DNA of 39,943 bases from Fuerstiella sp. Lineage in GTDB: Bacteria; Planctomycetota; Planctomycetia; Planctomycetales; Planctomycetaceae. The notes beneath the pieces are model-generated. The model was given only the letters and a program-made list of their open reading frames with translations, made no database searches and was not told the origin of the DNA. Below are positions 25,948 through 36,900 of the stretch, in pieces. Where the stretch lies: NCBI GenBank assembly GCA_029245955.1, contig JAQWOH010000012.1:1-39943 (forward strand), given 5' to 3'. The translations under genes and the position numbers were made by a program. Every line of letters starts with the position of its first letter. Positions within the stretch are counted from its first letter, which is position 1.

Positions 25948-27015
25948 TCAGTCCCAGCTCAGTGCGCCGCCGGTCTGGTATTCAGTAACCCGAGTCTCAA
26001 AGAAGTTCTTTTCCTTGCTCAGATCGATAGTTTCACTCAACCACGGGAACGGATTCGGTGAATTGAACTGAACCGGCAGACCGATTCGCTCCAGCCGACG
26101 ATCAGCAACATGCTGCACATAGTCCCGGAACAGCCCGGCATTGAGTCCCAGCACGCCACGTGGCAGACACTCTTCAGCGTAATCAATTTCCAGTTCAACG
26201 GCGGTCTTGATGCGATCGATCGTCTCCTGCTGGAATTCAGGAGTCCACAATTCCGGATTTTCAGACTTAATGCCGTTGATCAGATCCACACCGAAGTTCA
26301 GGTGAATCGTTTCGTCACGAAGAATGTACTGCATCTGTTCACCGACACCACACATCAGGTTGCGGCGGTGAAATGACAGCATCATCACGAAGCCACTATA
26401 GAAGAAGATCCCCTCCATAATGACGTAGTAGCCAATTAGGTTCTTCAGGAACACCTGCTGATTCTCGACCGTATCGGTCGTAAACTCGGGATCAAGCACC
26501 TCAGCCGTCAGTTCCATTTCAAAGGCGTCCTTCTTCGCGATCGTGGGGATCTCACGATACATATTGAAGACTTCACCTTCACTCAGGCCCAGGCTCTCGA
26601 CAATGTACAGAAACGTATGACTGTGTACCGCTTCTTCGAAGGCCTGACGCAGCAGATACTGGCGACATTCTGCATTGGTCACGTGTTTAAAGATGGCCAG
26701 GACAAGGTTATTCCCGACAAGTGATTCGGCTGTCGAAAAGAATCCCAGGTTTCTCATGATGACCAGACGTTCGTCGTCTGTCAGTTTGCTGGACCGCCAG
26801 ACTTCGACATCTCGATTCATCGGCACTTCAGTTGGCATCCAGTGATTGGCGCAACCGTTGAGATAGTGCTCCCAGGCCCAGTTGTACTTGATCGGCATCA
26901 ATTGATTAACATCAACCTGAGCACAGTTGATCAGTCGTTTTTCGGTCGCTTTGAATCGACCATCAGCACCAACCAGTATTTCTTCTTCAGTGGCAGGAGT
27001 TGGGGCAGTTGCCAT
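25948..27015 (-). CDS. nrdB: Ribonucleotide reductase class Ic beta subunit (Mn/Fe type)
   Basis: Radical-generating subunit of aerobic ribonucleotide reductase; 355 aa. Predicted metal ligands are Glu97 ([10 protein letters not shown]), Glu128 and His131 ([10 protein letters not shown]), Glu201 ([10 protein letters not shown]), Glu235 and His238 (RDETIHLNF). Each is exactly eight residues later than in the Chlamydia trachomatis protein (89, 120, 123, 193, 227, 230). Phe135 occupies the radical-Tyr position, as Chlamydia Phe127, and Glu97 replaces the class Ia Asp. This predicts a Mn(IV)/Fe(III) cofactor rather than a tyrosyl radical. AAGGA lies nine bases before the ATG. The gene follows nrdA by 122 bp. 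Confidence 0.96.
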   Translation of the reverse strand: MATAPTPATEEEILVGADGRFKATEKRLINCAQVDVNQLMPIKYNWAWEHYLNGCANHWMPTEVPMNRDVEVWRSSKLTDDERLVIMRNLGFFSTAESLVGNNLVLAIFKHVTNAECRQYLLRQAFEEAVHSHTFLYIVESLGLSEGEVFNMYREIPTIAKKDAFEMELTAEVLDPEFTTDTVENQQVFLKNLIGYYVIMEGIFFYSGFVMMLSFHRRNLMCGVGEQMQYILRDETIHLNFGVDLINGIKSENPELWTPEFQQETIDRIKTAVELEIDYAEECLPRGVLGLNAGLFRDYVQHVADRRLERIGLPVQFNSPNPFPWLSETIDLSKEKNFFETRVTEYQTGGALSWD

Positions 27016-27084
27016 AGCTATTCATCCTTGTGATATGGTGATTTGAAAAGTTCAGAATTATCGTCGGCAGGGGCAGCAACAACG

Positions 27085-27122
27085 CAGGCGAAAGAAAATC
27101 AGGGGTGACTCCCTTTCGCCTG
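27085..27122 (-). other. Perfect hairpin in the nrdA-nrdB gap
   Basis: Arms CAGGCGAAAG and CTTTCGCCTG (10 bp, perfect) enclose an 18-nt loop, 16 bp after the nrdA stop codon. No U-tract follows on the minus strand, so it more likely adjusts relative nrdA/nrdB mRNA levels or stability than ends transcription. Confidence 0.75.
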
Positions 27123-27137
27123 GGCCAGGAACTTTGA

Positions 27138-30029
27138 TTATTGGCAGGCTTCACAATCCGGATCATCCAGACTGCAGGCCTGCACATTCGTCATATCAGT
27201 CGCCGGAACGGGATGTGGCGCCTTGGCGTCGGCGGCAGCGTCAGTACGCAGCTGATTGTCAGTTCCCCGGCTCACCTGAATGTCATCAGACGCGCTCTTG
27301 CTCTTCATCCAGCGAGGCTGAACACCGTATTTGTTAACATCGACAGTCGATTTTTCGATGTGTGTCGCTGCCAGAGTCCGCAGATAGTAGGTCGTTTTCA
27401 AACCTTTCTGCCACGCCAGCATGTACATGTCATGCAGTTTACGACCATTGGGTTCGCACATATACAGATTCAATGATTGTCCCATATCGATCCACTTCTG
27501 ACGTCGTGCAGCACACTCAATCAACCACTTCGAATCGACTTCGAATGACGTCAGATAGCGAGCTTTAACATCTGCCGGAATTCGCGGAATATCCGTCAGA
27601 GTTCCGTCAAAGTACTTCAGATCGTTCAGCATCTCGGCATCCCACAAGCCACGTTCCTTAAGCTCGTTGACCAGAGTGGTGTTCACATGAGTAAACTCGC
27701 CGGACAGATTGCTCTTCGCATACAGATGCTTGTAGATCGGTTCAATCGACTGAGACACGCCGATGATCGTGGAGATCGTGGCAGTCGGAGCGATCGCCAT
27801 GCAATTACTGTTTCTCATGCCGTTTTCGGCAATCGACTTCCGAGCAAACTCCCAGTCCATGTGCGACGATCGGTCCACATCGATGGCAACTCCTCGCTCA
27901 CTTTCCAGCAATTCCATCGTATCGAACGGCAGCAGTCCGCGATCCCATTTCGATCCGGTGTATGAGGCATACGTTCCTCGTTCTGCTGCCAGATCGCTGG
28001 ATGCAAGAATCGCAAAGTAGGAAATGGCTTCCATACTTCGGTCCGCGAAGTCCACAGCAGCCTCACTGGCATAGCTGTAGTTCATGGCCACCAGAGCATC
28101 CTGAAAACCCATCAGACCCAAACCAACAGGTCGATGCTTTTGATTGGAGTTACGAGCTTCGTCGGTCGGGTAATAGTTGATGTCGATAACATTATCGAGC
28201 ATCCGCATGGCTGTCCGAACCGTGTCCTCCAGCATTTGCATGTCCAACTGGCCGGCAACCACATGTTTACGAAGGTTGATCGACCCGAGATTACAGACTG
28301 CTGTTTCGTCTGCTGATGTATTCAACAGAATTTCAGTACACAAATTACTGCTGTGGACAACACCACAATGATCCTGTGGCGACCGCACGTTGGACGGATC
28401 CTTCCATGTAATCCACGGATGACCTGTCTCAAAGACGCGAGTCAGCATCTTACGCCACAGTTCCACGGCCGGCATCCGACGGAACATTTCAATTTTTCCC
28501 TGGTCAGCCTGCCGTTCATAATGCTCATAGCGATCTTCAAACGCCTTGCCCACCAGATCGTGCAGATCCGGTACATCATCCGGACTGAATAATGTCCAGT
28601 CCCCTTCTCGCTGAACACGCTTCATGAACAGGTCGGGAATCCAGTTTGCCGTATGCATATCGTGAGTACGACGGCGGTCATCACCCGTGTTCTTCCGCAG
28701 ATCAAGAAATTCTTCCAGATCCATGTGCCACGTTTCAAGGTACGAACAGACAGCGCCTTTTCGTTTGCCTCCCTGATTAACGGCGACGGCCGTATCATTG
28801 ACGACCTTCAGAAACGGAATGACTCCCTGGCTGCGACCGTTAGTTCCCTTAATATAGGAATTAGTGGCACGAATGCTGGTCCAGTCATTGCCCAGTCCTC
28901 CGGCCCATTTACTAAGCTTCGCATTGTCCGAAACACACTTAAAGATGTGGTCCAGATCGTCGGTGACCGTCGACAGGTAACACGAACTCAGCTGCGGATG
29001 AATGGTGGCCGAATTGAACAGCGTAGGAGTCGCGGACGTAAACCGCATGCTCGACAGCATGTTGTAAAACTCAATCGCTCGCTCTTCCCGGTGCTCCTCA
29101 TTAATGGCCAGCCCCATGGACACTCGCATCCAGAAGTACTGCGGCGTCTCAATCCGCCGACCGTCAATGTGCAGCAGGTACCGATCGTAGACGGCCTGCA
29201 TCCCGGGATATTTGAATAAACTGTCATTATCCGGTTTCAACGCTGAGGCCAGCTGTGTCAGATCGTATTTACGCAGATCCGGAGTCAACCGATCAGCCAC
29301 GATACCGTCAATCACATAGTGCTCAAACTGATTGCGATAGAGCTTATCGAAGTCGGCGGCATCAGCCGGTGCGCTGCCCAACGCTTCGTTGGCGATCACC
29401 ATTCGCAACAATCGAGCCGCAACAATATCGTAAGCCGGATCAATCTCAATACGCGCCCGGGCCGCAAGGATCATTGCTCGATAGATTTCCGCTATGGAAA
29501 TACCGTCGAAGGTCGACTTTACGACTTCCTGAAGCAACACTTCGGGATCACAGTCATCCAGTCCCGCACATGCAAGTTCGCATCGGCGACGAATTCGTGT
29601 GGCATCAAACGGAACGGAAACCCCGTCTTCCAGCTTAATGGACACCCGAGGGCGCGATACTTCTGCCTCGTCCTCCGGCCCTTCAGGCTGCATGAGTACG
29701 CGAATCTTTTCATGTTCAGCACGGTAGACGATATATCGACGAGCAACCCGGTAATGCTCCCGCTTCATCAGCAGCAATTCTACCGTGTCCTGCACAGTCT
29801 CTACGTCAATACCGTCGTCTGACGCTGCCTGATCAGCGACAGTCCCGGAAATCTCCTCAGTAATCTCACGAATTTCCCGATCCGTCTTTTCATCCAGTGG
29901 CTGACCATCGGCAAGATTCAATTCTGCGCGAAATGCGTTGGCGATTGCTCGGCCAATTAAACCGTCATCAAACGGTACCACGCGACCATCTCGTTTGCGG
30001 ACAACCCATTCCGATCGTGCACGAATCAT
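27138..30029 (-). CDS. nrdA: Ribonucleotide reductase class I alpha subunit with two ATP-cones
   Basis: Catalytic subunit reducing ribonucleoside diphosphates; 963 aa, longer than the ~760 aa E. coli protein. Two ATP-cone-like allosteric domains are visible: residues 7-105 ([14 protein letters not shown]) and 128-215 ([19 protein letters not shown]). The barrel has Cys350 (SSCYLS), the active-site triad NLCTE (Asn562, Cys564, Glu566) and Cys579 (VCNLGSINL), plus PTATIS. The C-terminal redox pair is Cys959/Cys962 (CEACQ). AGGAG nine bases before the ATG supports the start. It shares an operon with nrdB, and its leader carries NrdR-like boxes. Extra ATP-cones are also known in the Chlamydia enzyme family. 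Confidence 0.96.
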   Translation of the reverse strand: MIRARSEWVVRKRDGRVVPFDDGLIGRAIANAFRAELNLADGQPLDEKTDREIREITEEISGTVADQAASDDGIDVETVQDTVELLLMKREHYRVARRYIVYRAEHEKIRVLMQPEGPEDEAEVSRPRVSIKLEDGVSVPFDATRIRRRCELACAGLDDCDPEVLLQEVVKSTFDGISIAEIYRAMILAARARIEIDPAYDIVAARLLRMVIANEALGSAPADAADFDKLYRNQFEHYVIDGIVADRLTPDLRKYDLTQLASALKPDNDSLFKYPGMQAVYDRYLLHIDGRRIETPQYFWMRVSMGLAINEEHREERAIEFYNMLSSMRFTSATPTLFNSATIHPQLSSCYLSTVTDDLDHIFKCVSDNAKLSKWAGGLGNDWTSIRATNSYIKGTNGRSQGVIPFLKVVNDTAVAVNQGGKRKGAVCSYLETWHMDLEEFLDLRKNTGDDRRRTHDMHTANWIPDLFMKRVQREGDWTLFSPDDVPDLHDLVGKAFEDRYEHYERQADQGKIEMFRRMPAVELWRKMLTRVFETGHPWITWKDPSNVRSPQDHCGVVHSSNLCTEILLNTSADETAVCNLGSINLRKHVVAGQLDMQMLEDTVRTAMRMLDNVIDINYYPTDEARNSNQKHRPVGLGLMGFQDALVAMNYSYASEAAVDFADRSMEAISYFAILASSDLAAERGTYASYTGSKWDRGLLPFDTMELLESERGVAIDVDRSSHMDWEFARKSIAENGMRNSNCMAIAPTATISTIIGVSQSIEPIYKHLYAKSNLSGEFTHVNTTLVNELKERGLWDAEMLNDLKYFDGTLTDIPRIPADVKARYLTSFEVDSKWLIECAARRQKWIDMGQSLNLYMCEPNGRKLHDMYMLAWQKGLKTTYYLRTLAATHIEKSTVDVNKYGVQPRWMKSKSASDDIQVSRGTDNQLRTDAAADAKAPHPVPATDMTNVQACSLDDPDCEACQ

Positions 30030-30180
30030 TCGATGCTTCTCCTATCTTTCGTCCAGGTGAAAGCTGCGCATCTTGCGCAGATGTTCCATCAAAAAGTGAA
30101 AACAGTCGCCTGATCAAGGACGACTCCATAACTCCGTACAATCACAAACAGCGCAGCGAAAAGAGAAAAGAAACTGCCAT

Positions 30181-30189
30181 GGGGGGGGG
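30181..30189. repeat. G9 homopolymer tract
   Basis: Nine consecutive G on the plus strand, C9 in the nrdA leader RNA. It lies outside any supported coding region and could be length-variable. Confidence 0.9.
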
Positions 30190-30191
30190 TA

Positions 30192-30228
30192 CTCAACGAC
30201 CACGCCAATGGCACACTGGTTCGTTGAG
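30192..30228 (-). other. Long hairpin in the nrdA leader
   Basis: Arms CTCAACGA/TCGTTGAG (8 bp, perfect) extend inward with CCA/TGG across a one-base bulge, about 165 bases before the nrdA ATG. It directly abuts the C9 tract (sense strand) at 30181-30189. Confidence 0.7.
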
Positions 30229-30278
30229 AAGGAACACCGAAGTCTGACAGTCGGTGTGAAGATTTCCGGCTGGCTTGT

Positions 30279-30290
30279 GAGGTCGACCTC
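30279..30290. promoter_or_regulatory. 12-bp perfect palindrome downstream of promoter P2
   Basis: GAGGTCGACCTC is perfectly self-complementary. It falls about 25-35 bases after the predicted P2 start point, where an operator could sit. Its minus-strand edge also reads AGGAGGT, a Shine-Dalgarno-like sequence with no start codon at suitable distance. Could be coincidental. Confidence 0.35.
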
Positions 30291-30319
30291 CTGTCGAAAA
30301 TTGGCGTCCATGCAGGGGC

Positions 30320-30347
30320 AGGATATTAACGTTTGCAACCTTGTCAA
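30320..30347 (-). promoter_or_regulatory. Candidate nrdA promoter P2
   Basis: Minus strand TTGACA (30347-30342), 16-bp spacer, TATCCT (30325-30320). The -35 is perfect and the -10 matches four of six consensus bases. It would start transcription about 285 bases before nrdA. Confidence 0.5.
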
Positions 30348-30439
30348 ACCACTCGCCGCTCACCCACTCAAGTAGGCCAGCGACAACACTTTGTGACGGT
30401 CAATGCCATTGTGGCAGACAATCAGTTTTCCGCGTCTGT

Positions 30440-30455
30440 TCGCAATATAGTGGGC
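30440..30455. promoter_or_regulatory. NrdR-like box 1 (overlaps the P1 -10)
   Basis: The inner ten bases CAATATAGTG match nine of ten positions of the NrdR core CWATATATWG; outer bases match poorly. It covers the -10 element of P1. NrdR is an ATP-cone repressor of ribonucleotide reductase genes. Confidence 0.6.
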
Positions 30456-30471
30456 TTTACAAAACTGTCAA
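30444..30471 (-). promoter_or_regulatory. Candidate nrdA promoter P1
   Basis: Minus strand TTGACA (30471-30466), 16-bp spacer, TATATT (30449-30444); eleven of twelve bases match the sigma70-type consensus. Predicted start is near 30437, giving a leader of about 408 nt. Confidence 0.75.
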
Positions 30472-30486
30472 CACTAAATCTTGTAT
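30471..30486. promoter_or_regulatory. NrdR-like box 2 (abuts the P1 -35)
   Basis: ACACTAAATCTTGTAT matches 13 of 16 positions of ACACWATATATWGTGT. Its start is exactly 31 bp from box 1, the usual three-turn spacing of paired NrdR boxes. Confidence 0.65.
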
Positions 30487-30969
30487 GCTTATTAGATCGG
30501 AACACAAGAATGAATTGACCAGAAAAACATCTGAGATTCCCTGAATTCGTCCGTCGACAAAATCTCTGTCTTCTGTTTCCTCCCAGTCATCCACATCCGA
30601 ACGTCTCACGTTTTGTTCTCTTTTCACCCTGCCTGTCGAAAGCCCGATCATTATTAGTCCACTGCGACACTTTCAGACATTCTTCGCGCAGCACAGCGTG
30701 TTCCACTCACCCGCGGGAGGCACAGTTTCCGCCCGCAAATCATCACGTTCGAATGCAATGTAACGCCGTCTTCAAACAGTTCGCAGCAACCCAACGCAGA
30801 CAGTTGCAGATGTTGTTATCGTCGTCGTGCGCGAAGTCACAAACAGTATCGCTCTGCCTCGTACACCTGTAACCAGGTCACGCCGGCTTTGTCTGACAAC
30901 TGCCCTTCATCGGTGATGAGCAACGGAACAGAAGGAGCGATTGTGTACTGAGCAAACCGACCGGCGCAA

Positions 30970-33900
30970 CTATTGCCTGAATGGATTTTTCCAGACGATG
31001 GACGTACCGTCGTCGCTGGCGGTCGCGATGTTTCCGGCTGACGACACCGCCAGCGAATTAATCGGGGCGCGATGTGCGCGAACGTCGCCATCCACAAGAA
31101 ACTGGTAGGCTTCGTATGCCTGCAGGCCGGGCGTTTGTGTTCGCTGCGGCTGCCAGTTCCATGCGATGGCAGCTCCATCCGCTCCACCCGTTACAACGTA
31201 AGGTGAATCGGGTAGAAACGCCAGGGTGCGAATGCCGCCCGCGTCGTGTCCGTTGATTTTGCAGTGCAGCTGTGGCGGAATGGAATCATCATCATCGAGG
31301 GTGTAAATCCACCCGATACTTGCACCACTTTCTGTCAGCTGTCCGCCCACTGCGATGGAGCGACCATCAGCGGCGTAGTCACCGCATTCCAGTCGAAGCG
31401 GACCTGCGGCAGAAATCGTGATATCAACGGAATTCTGTTCTGAATCTTCAGCGCTGAGAACACTGACACAGCCATCAGCACACACCAGAAGAATATCTGC
31501 CCCGTCAGACGACCACGCCACGTGCACAACAGCGGCGCCTTCAGTTCGAAGCCATCTTACCAGACGCGACTCGCTGATATCCGCCTTCCATTCCCACAGT
31601 GCTGCGGACCCGTCCGCACCGCTACTTACAAAAAACCGATTCCCCCGGGCAAAAGAAAGACTGGTCACGACGCCCCGATGCGGGTCGCTGATTTTTGACA
31701 GTGTATGGCCGTAGCCCGGACTATCAGCGTCAGCCTGAAAGATGCGTACAGCGCGATCCCCGGTCAACAGCAACGGTTGATCAGGTCCGACGGATAACGC
31801 AGTTGACTGCACCGCAAATAATGGACGAAAATCCGCCAGATGAGTGTAATTCTCAAGGTCCCAGAGATGAGCGGCGGTACCGTCGAAAGTCGCGATCACA
31901 TCTGACAGCCCCGTCTCCGGCGTCGATGTTATCTGCTCGTTTGCAGACGTAGCAACTGATTGCGGAGCGAACACGGCGTCGGAAATTCCAAGTCCGGGAG
32001 CTTCCAGAACTTTTTGCACCCGCCACGTCGCTGTGGAAAACACCTGCAGATTGCCATCTACAACCGCTGCCAGTCGTCGGCCATCAGGCGACCAGTCGAC
32101 CGTCGCGATTCGCTGCGGCGGAAGATCCTGCACAGTTGCCGGCTGAATATTTCTGACAGCATTCAGATCCCCTGTATTCCAAAGCTGCATTTCGTAAGAC
32201 GTGGTCTTCTGAGCTTTGTCTGTGCGGACGCTGACGGTGACGAACTGATCGCATTCCGGAGAGAAGCAGACTCGTTCAATGGGAATCCGGTCGTGTTTGT
32301 ACGAACCTACGACCTGCATGGAGGTCAGTGCATCCTGTGATTCAGCGGAACCTGTGCCCTGCCGCCCGAAGTCATTGACAACTTTGACAGTCAACAGGCG
32401 ACCGTCAAATCCGGTGGAAAGAACGCTGTCGTCGGTGACCCACTCCAGATGACTGACGATTGTGTTCTTTGCATGAATCCTGTCACCCGCGATCAACTGA
32501 CCGGAGTCGGCCGACCAGAATGCGACGCGACCATCGCTGGCACCTGTAACGATCTTTTTACCGTCTGGACCTACTGCCACGGCCGAAACTTCACCCCGGT
32601 GAAATCCCTGCAGAGTGGCTGTCGGCTGCGGCTGTGAACTCTCCAGCAGATCCCTGGTGCGCCAAATAACAGCTTGTCCGACACGACGGTCATCGTCCGC
32701 AGCCGCAGAAGTCACAATGAACTGTCCATCAGGGGACGCGGCAATCGCATTTACCAGGCCCAGTCCCTGAACTCTCACCTGCTGAGCACCAACCCCGGAC
32801 TTGCCAAGGTCTGAACGCCACAGGCAGAGATTTCCATCAAAGCCGGTCGTCAGCAGCACCTTGCCATCCGGTGGCAGGAAACGAAGGCGAGACACATTGG
32901 AATGGTGTCCCTCTTCAAATGACCCCGATTTTGGCGCAAACCGGGAACGAGAGGACGCTCCCGTGACCGGGCGGCCCGTCTTCGTATCCCAAATCACTGC
33001 AGTTCCGTCACTGGCACCGGTCACTGCTCTGGTCCCGTCGAAACTCAGCTCAACGGAATTCAGGGCGCCTCGCTGAATAAAGCCGTTAGCGTTAAGCACT
33101 ACGTAGTCAGGTGCACTATCGTCCGCGTGAACTTTACTCAGATCGCGACGGGGTCTGGCTGCCGTCAGAAAATAGCGGCTGGAGCTGAGCCCGTCACCCT
33201 GCGCAAACGATAAATCGTCGGGGGTTCGCACAGCAACAGTTAGATTTTCAGCGCCCGGTCCGGGAACATCATTTCTACTGCCCGGAATCATCGACGGTAA
33301 GAGATCACCGGGAAAAAAGTGAGGCACTGCCGACGTCCGGGCCAAATCAAACGCGGCTTCAATGGCACGACGGTCGTCTTTATATTCCAGTACATTCCAT
33401 ATACGGCAGTATCTGTCGGAGCTCGCCGACAGCACTCGCGTTCCGGCAGCGTTCAGGAACCCGGCTGCGTTGACGCGAGCACCGTGCCCTTCCAGTCTGT
33501 GCAGCAGTGTCATCGCGACTGAACCCGAACTGCTGTCTCCGCCAGGGGACACATCCCAGACGCCGACGGATCGATCGTCAGAAGCCGTAACAACTCGCTT
33601 CCCGTCTGCGGAAAAGTCAATACTGTTAACCGGCCGCTGATGCCTGCGGTCCGCCAACGGACTACCAGTGACTGCAGAGAGATCCAGATCCGCAGCATGA
33701 ATGAATGGGAACTGATTCCGCCCCGACTGGTCCGTCATTGCTGCACGGGGCAGCAGTAAGACATCACCGTTCCGGCTGTTGCTGATCAGCAGCAGACTTT
33801 CGTCGGGCGAAACAGCAATCCGCTTTGGCGGAAAGTTTCGATTACGAGGGAAACGCAGCTGTCCCAGCCGCTGAGGTCGTTCCTCTGGGCTTGAATCCGG

Positions 33901-36900
33901 TGGCAAACGATAGGCCAGGACATCAGACGACTCACCACCGCGCGATCCGGCATACAGAAAACAGCCCTCGGTTTGCAGAATCGCAAGGTCTCGAATGTCC
34001 GAACTGCTGCGAATAGACCAACGCTGCTGTAACGACTTCAGGTCCCATGCCCGAATACTTCCTCCGCTGTCGGCCGACAGCAGATACCCGTTCCCCAGCT
34101 CAACTGCCGTCACATCCTGATCGTGGCCTTCAATCTTCGTGTGTTCACGATCAGACAAACGATACAGGTGCAGCGTATGTCCGGCCGCAGCGGCAATCAA
34201 ATCGTCGTCCTTACCGATGCATACCCGCGACACGGGCGCTCCGAGGGAAATCCGCAGAAGCGGTTTTTCCGGCAGTTCGTCAGCTTCAAGCTCTAATTGC
34301 CAAACCACAAGCCAGCCCTCACGGTCACCCCAGACCACAATCCGGCCGGACGGACTGATAACCTGCGACTGCACTGGTACTTTGTTTGGCAGAGCTCGTT
34401 TCATCAGCTGGCGCTGACGCGCCTTAAGCTCTTCTATTCGTTGTTTCTTTTCGATGTCCGGCAGGTCTGCCAGCGCCGGTTCTTCGTCAAGCGCCGTCAG
34501 CAGCTCCTCAACTCGCTGCAGTGCAGCCGCATAGTCGGCACTGCGAATCAGGCTGGCGATCGATAGATTGCGAAGTTCAACCTCAGCCCTGACTCGCTCT
34601 TTGGTAAGCCGCTTCTTGTCAGCGTCGAGCAATGTTTTCTGTTGTTCCAGCACCGCGACAGCAGCCGTCGATTCTGCAACCTTTGTATTGGCATCCGACA
34701 GCCGCACTTTCGCCGCCACCAGCTTTGCGTCAGCATCTGCCACTTTTATGGTTGCGGCCTTCAACTCCTGATCAGCGGCAGCCACCTTTTGGTCAGCGAG
34801 CGTCGCCTTGTATTCGGCGTCCTTTCGTTTGTTCTCCGCGTCCTTCACTTCACCTTCAAGCGTCGCTTTTGTCCCGACCAGGGCCGTGATCTGCCGCCAC
34901 TGCAGAAACGAAAAAGAACCAAAAAGCACTGTAATCAGCACAGCTGCAATCGTCCCATACTTCAGTCCGTTGCGAAATCGACGAGCACGCGTCAGCTTTC
35001 CTGCCAACTCTGTAAAATCCGGCCCCTGTTCCTGCTCGGCAATCTGCAGCCCCAGATCGTAGTCGCCATTTTCATGCGCGAGCTCCGCGTACGCCAGTCG
35101 AGTTTCGCGCAGTCCGTTTCTGGCATGTTTATTTTCGGGCCACGCCACGTGTGCTTCGTCAAACAGCGCAGCAGCCGTCTGGTAATCCTGATAGCCCCGG
35201 TTTCCACCATTCGCACCGACTTCGGACAGCGTCTGTGTTGCTCGATCGGCCAGACGACGACTCTCTTCGTGGTTCTGAAAATTCTTAATTTCCTCCTGGA
35301 ATTCCAGTACCGTCCGGTGGCGGCCTTTGGGGTCTGTGGACATGGCCTTTGCAGCGATGTCCATCAGTTCACCCGTTGCCGACGTTTCACGAATCTGGTT
35401 CGTGCGTACAACATTGTCTATGACCACCCACAATCCCGAACGTCCCGCACTGGAATCGGGGTCCGGAAACGTATGGGGAGCCTTCGTCGTGATCACCTCA
35501 TACAGGATGGCACCCAGCAGATAGATATCGCTCCAGGTACCAATTGCGTCGGGAGGTCCGGTCCAGAGTTCCGGAGACATATATGCCGGAGTCCCCGCGC
35601 CAAACGATGCAGAAGGCGAAGTGAATCGGTTCTTATCAGCCTCCAACGCCGGAACGGCAAGCCCCCAGTCCAGCACAAGGACTTCTCCGAATTCACCAAG
35701 CATGATATTTTCAGGCTTCAGGTCGCGGTTCACCACTCCGTTGTGATGAGCGTACGCCATCGCGTCACACACCTTGTGCAGAACTTCAAGGTTATCCTCC
35801 TGAGACATCTCCACAATGCGTTCATTCCACGGTGTACCGTTCACCAGCTTCATGGAATAGAACGGAGATCCGTCGACCGTCTGACACAAGTCGTGAATAG
35901 GAATTATGTGCGGGTGAACCAGATTCGACGTGACCAGCGCTTCAGACAAAAACATTTCTCGACGTTGTTTGTCTACCTGCGACATCCGGCCCTGAGATTC
36001 ATAGTTCTTCTTTTCGCGATCCTTCAGTGGCTTCAGTGTTTTGATCGCAAGTTCGCGATCCAGCGACGTCTGTTTGGCTACGTAAATCGCTCCCATGCCG
36101 CCTTCGGCCAGTTTTTCAACAACATCATAGTCCGGCTTGCCGGAACCCGATCGGCTTCCGAACTGGTCGTCACCGGCAACCGGACGACTACACACGTTCA
36201 GACTGAAGTCAAGTCCGTCGCCCGACTGTTTGCTCCAGATCTGTGTCCGTTTACCAAGAGCAGAGTCTCCTGTATCCGGGAGCTCGTTCATTGGCCCAGG
36301 GTCTGTGTCGGAAACGGACTTTGCAGCCACGTCCTGCTGCCATTCGTCGTACTCGTCTTCCGTAAGTCCCCGCATGCCCATCGTTCTGGAGAAAACCTGC
36401 GTCTGCTCCGTGCCGGACTCGACACCCCCTGCAACAGCGCTGTCCGACGCCGACGGCAGGTCGCCTGGCGGCATCACCACGGTATCGCTCTCAGTCCCGG
36501 CCTTCATAGAATCGTCTTCAGGCGGCAGATCGCCCATAACCACGGTCATGTCGAAGTTATCACCGCCGGACTCACCAGTTTCCTCACCCCCCTGCGGCAT
36601 CACCACTGTGTCGAAACCGGCCTTCACCGAATCATCCGCAGCCGGACGGTCGCCCATAACAACCGTGCTTTCGAAATCATCGGCAGCAGACGGCACAGGT
36701 TCCGAATCGTCCGCAGCCGGACGGTCGCCCATAACAACCGTGCTGTTAAAGTCGTCTTCATCGGACGCAGCGGCACTCGTGTTATTATCTTCAAGTCCGC
36801 GATCAAGTCCGTCAGCAGTTGGCGTTTCAGATGGCACGAAGGTCCTGTTGGGATTCCCCGCTTCTTCATTCTTCTGGCGGACAGACGAATCTGAACCCTG

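Larger units (their letters stand above)
30030..30969. other. Intergenic region: nrdA leader and promoters
   Basis: About 940 bp between the kinase stop and nrdA start. The half nearer nrdA holds two promoter candidates, paired NrdR-like boxes, a long hairpin and a G9 tract, listed separately. The half nearer the kinase (30,500-30,969) shows no gene, strong terminator or repeat that I can support. Confidence 0.7.

Noticed and set aside
25600..26061. A 153-codon plus-strand frame overlapping the nrdB end.
   Set aside because: It is antisense to conserved nrdB codons and Arg/His-rich.
30114..30347. A 77-codon frame in the nrdA leader starting at TTG.
   Set aside because: Its TTG start coincides with the P2 -35 element, it lacks a ribosome-binding site and shows no protein character.
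30837..31187. A minus-strand open frame running past the kinase stop, whose tail (ITDEGQLSDKAGVTWLQVYEAE) looks somewhat protein-like.
   Set aside because: Most of it is out of frame within the kinase gene, and the kinase ends naturally after a WD40 unit. It could be a remnant, but nothing else supports it.
34642..36894. A 750-codon open frame on the plus strand opposite the kinase gene.
   Set aside because: It is fully antisense to the kinase domain, which has clear catalytic motifs. Its translation is rich in Arg, His, Cys and Ser without domain character, as expected for the shadow of a GC-biased coding strand.
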